A stretch of DNA of 43,994 nucleotides from Oscillospiraceae bacterium (GCA_029062865.1 JAIDPG010000063.1:1-43994), one strand, 5' to 3'; positions 15,316 through 23,878 are shown, counted from the stretch's first letter. The notes: generated by a model not told the origin, from the letters alone. A program made the numbers and translations.

Positions 15316-16023
15316 ATGGAGCTTTTCCACTACTTCTATGCAAGGGGTTTTACCGTGAGCGAAACCAAATTCAAAAAGCAAAGCCCGATTGGCAAAATCT
15401 GGCAGGTTTTAATAATGTGGACGGTGTATTTCCTGTTCCACCCGAAAATAATGTACGCGAGCAAGGATCTGAAGAAGCGACTCAAGGGCAGGGCGGTCGT
15501 GTTTGTCGCTAATCACACACATCACTTCGACGGGGCTTTCGGGCCCGCGGTGATGTGGCGGCACAAGCCGTATGTGCTTGTCAAGAAAAGCTGGCTGGAG
15601 AAAAGGGGCACGGGAAAGTGCATCGCGCTTTGCCGGAGTATCCCGATAAACCTCGACGAGGCGGACGGCGCTTGGTATGAGGCGGCGCAGTATTACATCT
15701 CGCAGGGCTTCTCGCTGTTCATCTTCCCGGAGGGCGGCTTGGCGCGGAATAAAAAGCTCAACGATTTCAAGCCGGGCGCGGCACTTATCTCGGCGAAAAT
15801 GGGCGTTCCTATCGTGCCGTGCGCTATCTACGGGGATTATCCCATGGTGTTCGGCAAGCGGCAGAAAATGCTCGTCGGAGAGCCTATCGAGAGCCGCTGC
15901 CCCGAGGATATGCGTCCGAGCAAGTACGCGCGAGAGCTCACCGCGAAATCGGAGCAAGCTGTGAGTGAGCTGTATTCGCAGCTCCGCGAAACGTACGGCA
16001 AGTGCGGGCAGTATGACGATTAA
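15316..16023 (+). CDS. PlsC-like 1-acyl-glycerol-3-phosphate acyltransferase
   Basis: 235 residues of the PlsC/LPLAT family, which moves an acyl chain from ACP or CoA to a lipid hydroxyl. It has the catalytic HX4D as NHTHHFDG (around residue 70), then RSIPINLDEAD, the FPEGG substrate motif, and VPIVPCAIYGDYP. It lacks an obvious N-terminal signal but has hydrophobic WQVLIMWTVYFLF that may sit in the membrane. ATG 15316 is preferred to earlier codons because the promoter -10 box lies at 15303-15308. It heads an operon with a dedicated ACP and chain-building enzymes, so it may place their product on a membrane lipid. That role is inference; ordinary phosphatidate synthesis is the alternative. 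Confidence 0.85.
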   Translation: MELFHYFYARGFTVSETKFKKQSPIGKIWQVLIMWTVYFLFHPKIMYASKDLKKRLKGRAVVFVANHTHHFDGAFGPAVMWRHKPYVLVKKSWLEKRGTGKCIALCRSIPINLDEADGAWYEAAQYYISQGFSLFIFPEGGLARNKKLNDFKPGAALISAKMGVPIVPCAIYGDYPMVFGKRQKMLVGEPIESRCPEDMRPSKYARELTAKSEQAVSELYSQLRETYGKCGQYDD

Positions 16024-16049
16024 CGCCGCACGAAAGCGTTCTGAACAAA

Positions 16050-16080
16050 TTCCGTCCTCCCCCGCAGGGGGAGAACGGAA
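16050..16080 (+). terminator. Hairpin between acyltransferase and ACP genes
   Basis: TTCCGT-C-CTCCCCC pairs with GGGGGAG-A-ACGGAA around GCA, with one mismatch. An A/T-rich stretch with TTTTTT at 16094-16099 follows after 13 bp. It may attenuate transcription or stabilise the processed downstream message, as the genes on both sides seem to belong together. Confidence 0.5.
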
Positions 16081-16114
16081 TAAAAATAATAATTTTTTAC
16101 AAGGAGAAATTGCT

Positions 16115-16357
16115 ATGAATCACGAGGAAATTTGCGCAAAGATCAAGGATATGCTGGTGGAAAATCTGAGGATCCCCGCCGAGGAGCTGGAGTATACGTC
16201 GGAGCTTTTCGGCGACGACATCGGGCTGGATTCTATCGACAGTATTGAGATCATCGCAGGCATCGACAACCTGTTCGGCGTTCAGATGACCGGCGCGGCA
16301 CGCGAGAATTTTCAAACAGTCGAGACGCTCGCGAACTATGTGGAAAACAATCAGTAA
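16115..16357 (+). CDS. Acyl carrier protein
   Basis: 80 residues, acidic, with the phosphopantetheine attachment motif GLDSIDSIE (serine 40). It carries the growing acyl chain as a thioester. The sequence around the site (DDIGLDSIDSIEIIAGID) matches carrier proteins of secondary type II systems (DSID) more than the housekeeping DSLD form. AAGGAG lies 8 nt before the ATG. It is followed after 19 bp by the fused ketosynthase gene and the operon also encodes a phosphopantetheinyl transferase, so it is probably a dedicated carrier. Confidence 0.95.
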   Translation: MNHEEICAKIKDMLVENLRIPAEELEYTSELFGDDIGLDSIDSIEIIAGIDNLFGVQMTGAARENFQTVETLANYVENNQ

Positions 16358-16376
16358 GGGGCGGTAAGGAGAAAAT

Positions 16377-18614
16377 ATGTCAAAACGTGTTGTTGTTACG
16401 GGCTTGGGGCTTGTCTGTGCGCTCGGCGAAAATACCGAGCAATGCTGGAACGCCGCGGTGAACGGCGTTTCGGGGATCCGCCCGGTGAAGTCCGTGAACG
16501 CCGAGGGGTGCTACGCGAACCTCGGCGCGGAGGTGGATACGCCTAACGAGAAGCTGTCGGACGAGGACTACGACCGCTCGTCGCTGCTTTGCATAAAGGC
16601 GGCGGGAGAGGCTCTCGCGGACAGCGGCTTTGAGGTCACGCCGGAGAACTCCGGGCGCATCGGCGTTATAATCGGAAACTGCGTTGGCGGCGCGGTGTCT
16701 ATCGACAAATATTACACCGCGAAGCAAAACGGCGGCGGAAAAAATACGGACGTGCTGAAAATGCCCGCGGCGGCGCTCGCGAATAACGTCGCGTATCATT
16801 TCGGATTAAACGGCACGACCGCGAACATCGTGAACGCGTGCGCGGCGGGGACTATCTCGCTCGGCTACGCGGCGGATCTTATCCGTTCAGGCAAGGCTGA
16901 CGCGTTTGTCGCGGGCGGCTCGGACAGCTTCTCGTCGCTGGCGTTCGCGGGCTTCCACGCGCTGCACGCGCTGGACGAAAACGCTTGCTCGCCGTTCAAC
17001 CGCTCCAGCGGAATTACGCTCGGCGAGGGCGCGGGTATTCTGATAATCGAGAGCTACGAGCACGCGAAAGCGCGCGGCGCGAAGATATATTGCGAGGTTC
17101 TGGGCAGCGGCGTGTCGTCCGACGCGCACCACATCACAGCCCCGCGCCCCGACGGTCAGGGGCAGATGCTCGCTATCACAAGAGCTATCGAGAATTCGGG
17201 GCTTTCGGCGAACGATATTGACTATATAAACGCCCACGGCACGGGCACGGCGAAAAACGACGAGGCGGAATTCCTGTCGCTGCACACGCTGTTCGATGAG
17301 AACGATCACCTCTCGGTAAGCTCCACGAAATCGATGACGGGGCATTGCCTGGGCGCCGCGGGCTCTATCGAAGCGGTGTTTACCGTCAAGGCGGTTTGCG
17401 AGGGAGTTGTGCCGCCGACTATCGGCTATACGGACGAAAATCTCCAAGCGCTGAAAGAAAAGGCGGGCAATATCGATTTTGTGCCGAATTCCAAACGCGT
17501 TAAGGATATAAAATTCGCGGCAAGCAATTCGTTCGCGTTCGGCGGGAACAACGCTTCTATCGTGTTCGCGAAGGAGCCGCGCGACATTCCCGACCGCACG
17601 AACAACGAGCGCATTTTTGTAACGGGCATCGGCGAGCTTATCGGCAAGCCGACCGTCGAGATCAGCGGCGACGATTATAAGGAGCACGGCATCAAGATGG
17701 CGTTCTACCGCAAGCTCGACAGGTTCTCGCAGCTCCAGCTGATAAGCGGAATGAGAGCGCTTAAGGACGCGGATATCACGATTTCCGAGGAGAACGAAAC
17801 GGACATCGGAATTGTTGTCGGCACGGCTGACGGGCCGCTCACCGAGGTTTACAACTTCCAGAAAACCGTCTGCGAAAGCGGCACGGCGGCGGGTTCGGCG
17901 TTCTCGTTCCCGAACACGGTTTACAACGCCGCGGGCGGATATTTCAGCATCTTCGCGGGAATAAAGGGCTATAACGTCACGAACGCGAACTCGATACAAG
18001 CGGGCTTGCAGAGCCTCTGCTACGCCGCGGACGTGATCAGAAACGGCGACGAGAGCATTATGATCGCGACGGGCACGGACGAAAACACCGAGGTCACGGG
18101 TTATCTGTATGACACGCTCGGGCTTCTCGAAAGCGGCAAGCTCGGCGAGGGCTCTGTCTCAATAGTTCTGGAGAGCGAAACGAGCGCGAACAAGCGCGGC
18201 GCGAAGAAGTACGCGGAATTAGTCGGCTGGGCTTCGGCTCACAAGAGCGTGGAGTTCGGCAAGCTGAAGGGCTCGGAAGACGCGCTTAAAGAGGCGATAC
18301 TCAAGGCGTGCGAAAACGCCGGCATAAAGCCCGATGATATTGACATACTTTGCGGATTTAAGAACGGAACACCTGCCGTTGACGAAATACAGGATAAGAT
18401 TTACGGAGAGCTGTTCGGCGGAAAAGTCGTTCAGGAAATTAAAGCCGAGCGCGACGACTTTTCTGTTGAAGCGCGCGCCGCCGGTGCTGCGGCAGCGGCG
18501 GCGAATTGGGCAAGATTACTGTCCAAACCCGCGGCAAGCGGAAAGTACGCGCTTGTGACGTCGTTCGGCGTCGGCGGGCAGTATTCGGCTGTAGTCCTGA
18601 AGAAAGTAGATTGA
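16377..18614 (+). CDS. Fused beta-ketoacyl-ACP synthase and inactive ketosynthase partner
   Basis: 745 residues in two homologous halves. Residues 1-400 form a complete FabF-type condensing enzyme with catalytic C155 (NACAAGT), H287 (AHGTGT) and H323 (TGHCLGAAGS). Residues 410-745 repeat the fold (ERIFVTGIGE; IGIVVGTADG; AAGGYFSIFAG; YAADVIRNG; SFGVGGQYSAVVL) but lack the triad: the nucleophile elbow reads TNANSIQAG (535-543) without cysteine, and both histidine motifs are gone. In type II polyketide and aryl-polyene systems a separate inactive partner (KS-beta or chain length factor) sets chain length; here it is joined in one chain. It probably condenses malonyl-ACP repeatedly. The downstream ketoreductase starts 9 bp later. 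Confidence 0.88.
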   Translation: MSKRVVVTGLGLVCALGENTEQCWNAAVNGVSGIRPVKSVNAEGCYANLGAEVDTPNEKLSDEDYDRSSLLCIKAAGEALADSGFEVTPENSGRIGVIIGNCVGGAVSIDKYYTAKQNGGGKNTDVLKMPAAALANNVAYHFGLNGTTANIVNACAAGTISLGYAADLIRSGKADAFVAGGSDSFSSLAFAGFHALHALDENACSPFNRSSGITLGEGAGILIIESYEHAKARGAKIYCEVLGSGVSSDAHHITAPRPDGQGQMLAITRAIENSGLSANDIDYINAHGTGTAKNDEAEFLSLHTLFDENDHLSVSSTKSMTGHCLGAAGSIEAVFTVKAVCEGVVPPTIGYTDENLQALKEKAGNIDFVPNSKRVKDIKFAASNSFAFGGNNASIVFAKEPRDIPDRTNNERIFVTGIGELIGKPTVEISGDDYKEHGIKMAFYRKLDRFSQLQLISGMRALKDADITISEENETDIGIVVGTADGPLTEVYNFQKTVCESGTAAGSAFSFPNTVYNAAGGYFSIFAGIKGYNVTNANSIQAGLQSLCYAADVIRNGDESIMIATGTDENTEVTGYLYDTLGLLESGKLGEGSVSIVLESETSANKRGAKKYAELVGWASAHKSVEFGKLKGSEDALKEAILKACENAGIKPDDIDILCGFKNGTPAVDEIQDKIYGELFGGKVVQEIKAERDDFSVEARAAGAAAAAANWARLLSKPAASGKYALVTSFGVGGQYSAVVLKKVD

Positions 18615-18623
18615 GGTGACGTT

Positions 18624-19349
18624 ATGGTTGCATTGGTAACAGGGGCTTCAAGGGGTATAGGCAGAGCGTGTGCTCTTAAACTCGCCGAGGTCGGCTACGA
18701 CGTTGCCGTGAATTATAATTCCAACGAGGCGAAGGCTGCGGAGGTCGTCGCGGAGATAGAGAAGCTCGGGCGAAAGGCGGCGGCGTTCAAGGCGGACACG
18801 GCTGATCTTAAAGCCGTGCAGGGAATGTTCCGCGAAATTCAGAAAGAGTTCGGGCAATTTGACGTTCTCGTGAATAACGCGGGCGTTGTCGACGACGCGT
18901 TTTTGCTGATGATAAACGAGGACAGCCTGTCGCGGTCGCTTGATATAAACATCAAGGGCTACTTCCATTGCGCGCAGCAGGCGGCACTTAAAATGATAAA
19001 AAAGGGCGGGAAAATCATCAATATTTCTTCGGTGAGCTCCATTCTCGCCGTTGAGGGGCAGGGCGTTTATTCGGCGACAAAGGGCGCGGTGAATTCTATG
19101 ACGGCGACGCTCGCCAAGGAACTCGCGCCGCGCGGGATAACCGTAAACGCGGTAGCGCCGGGCTTTATCGAAACGGAAATGATCGACGCTATCCCGGAGG
19201 ACAAAAAAGAGGCGTACATCAAGCAGATACCTATGGGACATTTCGGCACGGCGCGGGACGTCGCGGAGGTAGTGGCGTCGCTTTGCTCACCCGCGTTTGA
19301 TTACGTAACGGGGCAGGTCGTAGTGCTTGACGGAGGGCTTTCGCTATGA
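18624..19349 (+). CDS. fabG: 3-oxoacyl-ACP reductase (FabG-like)
   Basis: 241 residues, short-chain dehydrogenase fold. TGASRGIG (6-13) binds NADP, NNAG (84-87) stabilises the fold, and S136 with Y149 and K153 (YSATK) are catalytic. It reduces the 3-keto group left by the ketosynthase. The sequence VYSATKGAVNSMTATLAKELAPRGITVNAVAPGF is a typical FabG core. Its stop overlaps the start of the dehydratase gene (ATGATG). A housekeeping fabG probably exists elsewhere, so this is likely a second copy for the operon's own chain. Confidence 0.93.
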   Translation: MVALVTGASRGIGRACALKLAEVGYDVAVNYNSNEAKAAEVVAEIEKLGRKAAAFKADTADLKAVQGMFREIQKEFGQFDVLVNNAGVVDDAFLLMINEDSLSRSLDINIKGYFHCAQQAALKMIKKGGKIINISSVSSILAVEGQGVYSATKGAVNSMTATLAKELAPRGITVNAVAPGFIETEMIDAIPEDKKEAYIKQIPMGHFGTARDVAEVVASLCSPAFDYVTGQVVVLDGGLSL

Positions 19350-19792
19350 TGAATTTGTTGGAAATCAACAAGCGCATAAAGCAGCGCCCGCCGTTCCAGA
19401 TGATAGAGCGCGTTCTCGAATTAGAACCGAACGTCTCGGCGGTCGGGATAAAAAACGTGTCGGTAAACGAGCCGTATTTCGTTGGGCACTTCCCCGAAAC
19501 GCCGATAATGCCGGGCGTGCTGCTGATAGAATCGGCGGCGCAGCTGTGCAGCCTTGTCATCGCCCCGGAGGACGCGGCGGCGGATGAGAAGCTGTACGTG
19601 CTGTTAAAGGTCAAGGACTTCAAGTTCTTAAAGCCCGTTATCCCCGGCGACACGCTGACGATAAGCGTAAAGTGCACGATGTCAAGCGCCGCGGCGTATG
19701 AGTTCTCGGCGGAGATATCCGTCGACGGGCAGACAAAGGCTAAGGGAAGTATGCTGTTTACCGCGATCGAGAAAACGGCTGTCTACGGATAA
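19346..19792 (+). CDS. fabZ: 3-hydroxyacyl-ACP dehydratase (FabZ-like)
   Basis: 148 residues, hot-dog fold. The active-site region is GHFPETPIMPGVLLIESAAQ with H48 and E62. It removes water from 3-hydroxyacyl-ACP to give a trans-2-enoyl chain. Only FabZ and no enoyl reductase is in the operon, so double bonds could be kept and extended. The first ATG overlaps the FabG stop; a second ATG follows directly, and either could serve. The phosphopantetheinyl transferase starts 22 bp later. Confidence 0.93.
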   Translation: MMNLLEINKRIKQRPPFQMIERVLELEPNVSAVGIKNVSVNEPYFVGHFPETPIMPGVLLIESAAQLCSLVIAPEDAAADEKLYVLLKVKDFKFLKPVIPGDTLTISVKCTMSSAAAYEFSAEISVDGQTKAKGSMLFTAIEKTAVYG

Positions 19793-19814
19793 CCGGCGGT
19801 TTTGGGAGAAAATT

Positions 19815-20585
19815 ATGATAGTAGATTTCAGCGCGTCCATTGTGACTGCGGGCGGTTTGCGAAACCGTATTGAGGGGCTTCGCGGGCTTTATTCGGAGCT
19901 CTGCGGACCTTATTTTGACGATATTCTGAGCAAGCGCGGCAAGGCGTTTGCCGATTCGGCGTGCGGTTTTTTGCTGCTCGACAGTCTGCTTCAAAAGCAC
20001 AAAATCAACCGCGCGGAGCTCGCGATTACTCTCGAAAAAAACGGCAGACCGCGCACCAACCGCCGCGATCTTGATTTCAGCGTGTCACACAGCGAGGGCT
20101 GCGCGATGTGCGTTCTCGCGATAGGCGAGGGAGCGAACGTGGGTATCGACGTTCAGCGAGAGAGACCGTATTCTCTCGAAAAAATGACGGAGCTCGCTCG
20201 GACGTTTATGACCGCCGCGGAGCTTGAAAAATTCACCGCGCCGCTTTCCCCGAACCACCCGATCCCGCTTATCGGCTACAACCGCGATATGGACGAGTAT
20301 ATCCGCAAAAGCCGCGAGTTCTACACCGCGTGGACGCGGCGGGAATCCTACACGAAGCGCATAGGCTCGGATATTTTCGATAATCTGAAAACCGCGAAAA
20401 TACAGAGCGAGTTTTACCGCGACGGAATAATCACGGCTTGCGGCGAGCGATATTATTACAGCGTCTGCGCGCCTCGCGAGGCGTTTGAAAATCTCGAAAA
20501 TAATGAGCTCGAAAACGAAGAAGCTCCCGAAAATCAAGAGGAATTTTTCGAGGAGACAGAGGAAGCCGCCGAGGTGAACGAATGA
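19815..20585 (+). CDS. 4'-phosphopantetheinyl transferase
   Basis: 256 residues of the Sfp/AcpT superfamily. It loads phosphopantetheine from CoA onto the carrier protein serine. Visible motifs: FSVSHSEGCAMCVLA (SHS 91-93), VGIDVQRERP (magnesium-binding D112) and the late FYTAWTRRESYTKRIG, equal to WxxKEAxxK with W173, E177 and K181. The C-terminal 30 residues are strikingly acidic (glutamate-rich) and not part of the fold. The start ATG 19815 has GGGAGA ahead. It overlaps the next gene by four bases (ATGA). Its place in the operon implies activation of the ACP at 16115. Confidence 0.88.
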   Translation: MIVDFSASIVTAGGLRNRIEGLRGLYSELCGPYFDDILSKRGKAFADSACGFLLLDSLLQKHKINRAELAITLEKNGRPRTNRRDLDFSVSHSEGCAMCVLAIGEGANVGIDVQRERPYSLEKMTELARTFMTAAELEKFTAPLSPNHPIPLIGYNRDMDEYIRKSREFYTAWTRRESYTKRIGSDIFDNLKTAKIQSEFYRDGIITACGERYYYSVCAPREAFENLENNELENEEAPENQEEFFEETEEAAEVNE

Positions 20586-21325
20586 ATATTCTTGTGCTGA
20601 ACGGAAGCCCGCGCGGCGAGCGGTCGAATACGCTGCAGCTCGCGAGGGCGTTCGTTGAGGGCTTCTCGGGAGTAAATCCCGACGCGGAGATTGAAACAAT
20701 TCACATAAACAAGCTCGACATAAAGCCGTGCCTCGGGTGCTTTTCGTGCTGGACGAAAACGCCGGGGAACTGCGTAATAAACGACGATATGCGGGAGCTT
20801 TACAAAAAAATCGCGGCGGCGGACGTTCTGGTCGAGAGCTTTCCGCTTTATTTTTTCGGGATCCCGAGCGGCTTTAAGGCGGTCGTCGACCGCTGCCTGC
20901 CGTTTATGAAAACGTATCTGGGAAAGCAGGACACGGACGGGCACTCGTCGTTTCACGAGCTGCGCGACGCGGGAATGTACGACAAAAAGCTCGTGCTGAT
21001 ATCGACGTGCGGCTATGTCGACGCCGCGCCTATGTACCCCGCGCTGCTAAAGCAGTACGATCTGATCTGCGGCGAGGGTAACTACACTGCGATCTTGTGC
21101 CCCGAGGGCGAGCTGTTCGGCTACGAGGGCTTGGCGGACAGGCAAAAGCGCGGCTATTTAAGCGACGTAAAACAAGCGGGCGCGGAGCTTGCCGAGCACG
21201 GAAAGCTCTCCGAGAAAACGCGCGAAAAGCTCTCAGGCAGAGTGCTCTCCCCGAGCGGGTTTGAGGCGATTGTCCGCTCGCACTGGGGCGGAGAGGAGTT
21301 TGGCAGTTTTTTAGAAAACTGCTGA
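20582..21325 (+). CDS. Flavodoxin-fold NAD(P)H-dependent FMN reductase-like protein
   Basis: 247 residues. The phosphate-binding start MNILVLNGSPRGERSNT is that of NADPH-dependent FMN reductases, and four cysteines follow at C50, C53, C56 and C64 (PCLGCFSCW...GNC), typical of an iron-sulfur or redox-active subgroup called flavodoxin family protein. SFPLYFFGIPSGFKAVVDR lines the flavin pocket. It could carry electrons in a tailoring step of the operon's acyl product, although general redox roles are known for the family. It overlaps the phosphopantetheinyl transferase by ATGA and ends the operon before a strong hairpin. Confidence 0.85.
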   Translation: MNILVLNGSPRGERSNTLQLARAFVEGFSGVNPDAEIETIHINKLDIKPCLGCFSCWTKTPGNCVINDDMRELYKKIAAADVLVESFPLYFFGIPSGFKAVVDRCLPFMKTYLGKQDTDGHSSFHELRDAGMYDKKLVLISTCGYVDAAPMYPALLKQYDLICGEGNYTAILCPEGELFGYEGLADRQKRGYLSDVKQAGAELAEHGKLSEKTREKLSGRVLSPSGFEAIVRSHWGGEEFGSFLENC

Positions 21326-21337
21326 CAATAACTGTAA

Positions 21338-21360
21338 ATCCCCCGCCGGAGGCGGGGGAT
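21338..21360. terminator. Bidirectional terminator at the end of the acyl-chain operon
   Basis: ATCCCCCGCC and GGCGGGGGAT form a perfect 10-bp stem around GGA, followed by CACTTTTATT. It separates two convergent transcripts; the opposite gene ends 5 bp away. Confidence 0.8.
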
Positions 21361-21365
21361 CACTT

Positions 21366-22502
21366 TTATTCAAATACCGAGCAAATCTTCGACGTTGCCT
21401 TAATGCCGTTCGCGCCGTTGACAAGCGGCTCTCCCCATTCCGCGGAGAGCGTCTCGCCGCGCCAGTCGCGGGCTATGTCGAGATACTCCACGCCGCCGCT
21501 GTTGCCTTTCCAGCTCCACGCGATGTAGCCGAGGGAATTCTGCTCGCAGTATTGCATAATAAACGCCTCGTCAACGTCGCCGTCGGAGTGGTTCCAGCCG
21601 AACTCCCCGACGACCACGCAAAGCCCTTGGTCTGTCGCGCCCTTGAGGTTCTGCGTTATCGTCGCGGAGCTTCCGCCCGCAGTGCCGTACATATGAATGG
21701 AAAACATCGTGTTGCGGTCGGGGTCGCTTTCAAAAACCGCCTTGCCCGCCTCCGCGACGCTCGCGCCGTGCTGACCCCAGCCGCCAGCGTCGACCATTAT
21801 TGTGTTCGTGATCCCCGCCTTGCGCAGCTTCGGGACAGCCGCCGTGTAACCCTCTTGCCACTTCGCGGAATCCCACGTGCCGAGCCACTCGTTCGCGATG
21901 TTTAAGATCACCTTGTCGGAGTAGGCGTTCAGCACATCCTTTACCTCTATCCAGCAGTCGACCGCGCGGTCGAGAGCGGCAATATCCTCCTTGCCCGTCG
22001 TGTCGTGAATTTCGGCGATCATCACAAGCCGCCGCTCGGCGCACTTCTCGATGACGCTTTGAAGCTCCGAAGCCGTCACGCGCTCCCATTGGTCTCCGTC
22101 CGCGAAAACAACGCGAACGCAGTTCGCGCCCGTCGCGGCGATGCCGTCCAGCGCGTTTTCGAGCTCGCTTTTGTACCACACGTGCGCGTGGTTCACGCCG
22201 CGCATTATAAACTCGTTTCCGTTAGCGTCAACAAGCCGCGTTCCGCTTATCTGAAACGCGCCGTTCGCCGCAGGGAGCGGCTTTTCGGGAACACTTCCCG
22301 GCGTGCTTTCGATAACCTCCGGAACATATCCGTCGGGCGGGATTATCATCTTGTAGCTGCTTCTCGGCTTGTACTCGTTATCCGCAGAAGCGGAGGAGAA
22401 CGGCGAGGAGAAATCATGCTCGCCGCCGGGGGCTTTTTGGGAGCAGCCGCACAAGCTCACCGCGAATAACGCGCAGAATAAAAGGGAAAGTAAACGTTTC
22501 AT
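21366..22502 (-). CDS. Lipoprotein endo-beta-1,4-mannanase, GH5 family
   Basis: 378 residues. A lipoprotein signal (LCGC, acylated C20) and a Ser/Pro-rich linker (to about 80) precede a GH5 barrel. The sequence closely follows Bacillus-type GH5_8 mannanases as I recall them: FQISGTRLVDANGNEFIMRGVNHAHVW in part, NIANEWLGTW with acid/base E205, and VVVGEFGWNHSD with nucleophile E300, then IAWSWKGNSG. It would cut mannan or glucomannan at the cell surface. Its ATG overlaps the GlyRS stop (TGATG), so translation is apparently coupled to a housekeeping gene, which is unusual for a secreted glycanase. No sugar regulator or transporter is next to it. Confidence 0.92.
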   Translation of the reverse strand: MKRLLSLLFCALFAVSLCGCSQKAPGGEHDFSSPFSSASADNEYKPRSSYKMIIPPDGYVPEVIESTPGSVPEKPLPAANGAFQISGTRLVDANGNEFIMRGVNHAHVWYKSELENALDGIAATGANCVRVVFADGDQWERVTASELQSVIEKCAERRLVMIAEIHDTTGKEDIAALDRAVDCWIEVKDVLNAYSDKVILNIANEWLGTWDSAKWQEGYTAAVPKLRKAGITNTIMVDAGGWGQHGASVAEAGKAVFESDPDRNTMFSIHMYGTAGGSSATITQNLKGATDQGLCVVVGEFGWNHSDGDVDEAFIMQYCEQNSLGYIAWSWKGNSGGVEYLDIARDWRGETLSAEWGEPLVNGANGIKATSKICSVFE

Positions 22503-23878
22503 CAGAAGAACACGCGCTCCTCAATATACGCCTTGACATCGGCGATCGGAATTCTCACCTGCGCCATTGTGTCGCGCTCGCGGACGGTCACGCAGCCGTC
22601 GGTCTCGCTGTCGAAATCGTACGTGATGCAGAACGGCGTGCCTATCTCGTCCTGGCGGCGATAACGCTTGCCGATAGCGCCCGCGTCGTCATAATCAACG
22701 CAGAAGTACTTCGAGAGGTCTTCAAAAAGCTCGCCCGCCTTTTCGGAGAGCTTCTTCGACAGCGGCAGAACCGCCGCCTTTATCGGCGCGAGAGCCGGGT
22801 GGAAGCGCATAACCGTGCGGCTTGTGCCGTCCTCGAGAGCCTCCTCGTCGTAAGCGTCGCACACTACCGCGAGGAACAAACGCTCCACGCCGAGCGACGG
22901 CTCGATAACGTAGGGAATATATTTCTCATTGGTCTCCGGGTCGAAGTATTCAAGGCTCTTGCCGCTTGTTTTCATGTGCTGAGTGAGGTCGTAGTCGGTT
23001 CTGTCCGCGACGCCCCAAAGCTCGCCCCAGCCGAACGGGAATAAAAACTCGAAGTCCGTCGTCGCCTTGGAATAGAAGCAGAGCTCCTCCGGCGAGTGAT
23101 CGCGAAGTCTTATGCTTTCCTCCTTCAGACCGAGCGACAGCAGGAAGTTTTTGCAATAAGTTCTCCAGTAATCAAACCATTCCAGATCCGTTCCGGGCTT
23201 GCAGAAGAACTCCAACTCCATCTGCTCGAACTCGCGGACGCGGAAAATAAACTGTCCGGGAGTGATCTCGTTTCTGAATGACTTGCCGACCTGCGCCACG
23301 CCGAACGGCACCTTTTTGCGGGAAGTCCTCTGAATATTCGCGAAGTTTACGAAAATGCCCTGCGCGGTTTCCGGTCTCAAATAAAGCTCGCTCTTGCTGT
23401 CCTCGACCGTGCCCTGCGCCGTCTTGAACATCAGATTGAACTGCCGGATATCCGTAAAGTTTGCCTTGCCGCAATTCGGGCACTTTATTCCCTTTTCGCG
23501 GATATATTCGAGCATTTTGTCGTTAGTCCAGCCGTCCGCGGTCGTCTCACCGAAGTCCTCAATAAGCTTGTCGGCGCGGTGACGCGTCTTGCACTCCTTG
23601 CAGTCCATAAGCGGGTCGGAAAATCCGCCGACGTGCCCCGATGCAACCCAGGTCTGCGGGTTCATTAAAATCGCCGAATCAAGCCCGACGTTGTACTTGT
23701 TCTCCTGCACAAACTTCTTGCGCCAAGCCTTCTTGATGTTCTCCTTAAGCTCCACTCCCAAGGGACCGTAGTCCCAGGTGTTCGCCAAGCCGCCGTAGAT
23801 CTCGCTGCCGGGGTAAACAAGCCCGCGGTGGATACAAAGCGTCTTGATCTGGTCGAGGGTTTTTTCTGTGTTCTTCAT
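22502..23878 (-). CDS. glyS: Glycyl-tRNA synthetase, dimeric class II type
   Basis: 458 residues, typical of the alpha-2 GlyQS enzyme. It charges tRNA-Gly. Visible parts: LVYPGSEIYGGLANTWDYGPLG at the start, zinc-binding-like cysteine pairs (DCKECKTRH; KCPNCGK), class II motif 2 FRNEITPGQFIFRVREFEQME, and motif 3 near PSLGVERLFLAV. The anticodon-binding domain fills the last 110 residues. ATG 23878 has AAGGAG 8 nt ahead. The 340-bp upstream region carries two palindromic elements; I found no T-box signature (TGGNACCGCG) there. The mannanase gene starts on its stop codon. Confidence 0.97.
   Translation of the reverse strand: MKNTEKTLDQIKTLCIHRGLVYPGSEIYGGLANTWDYGPLGVELKENIKKAWRKKFVQENKYNVGLDSAILMNPQTWVASGHVGGFSDPLMDCKECKTRHRADKLIEDFGETTADGWTNDKMLEYIREKGIKCPNCGKANFTDIRQFNLMFKTAQGTVEDSKSELYLRPETAQGIFVNFANIQRTSRKKVPFGVAQVGKSFRNEITPGQFIFRVREFEQMELEFFCKPGTDLEWFDYWRTYCKNFLLSLGLKEESIRLRDHSPEELCFYSKATTDFEFLFPFGWGELWGVADRTDYDLTQHMKTSGKSLEYFDPETNEKYIPYVIEPSLGVERLFLAVVCDAYDEEALEDGTSRTVMRFHPALAPIKAAVLPLSKKLSEKAGELFEDLSKYFCVDYDDAGAIGKRYRRQDEIGTPFCITYDFDSETDGCVTVRERDTMAQVRIPIADVKAYIEERVFF

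Noticed and set aside
16377..18614. Two separate ketosynthase genes with a missed stop
   Set aside because: The frame is continuous with no internal ribosome site or start at the expected start of the second half, so a true fusion is the simplest reading of the given sequence.
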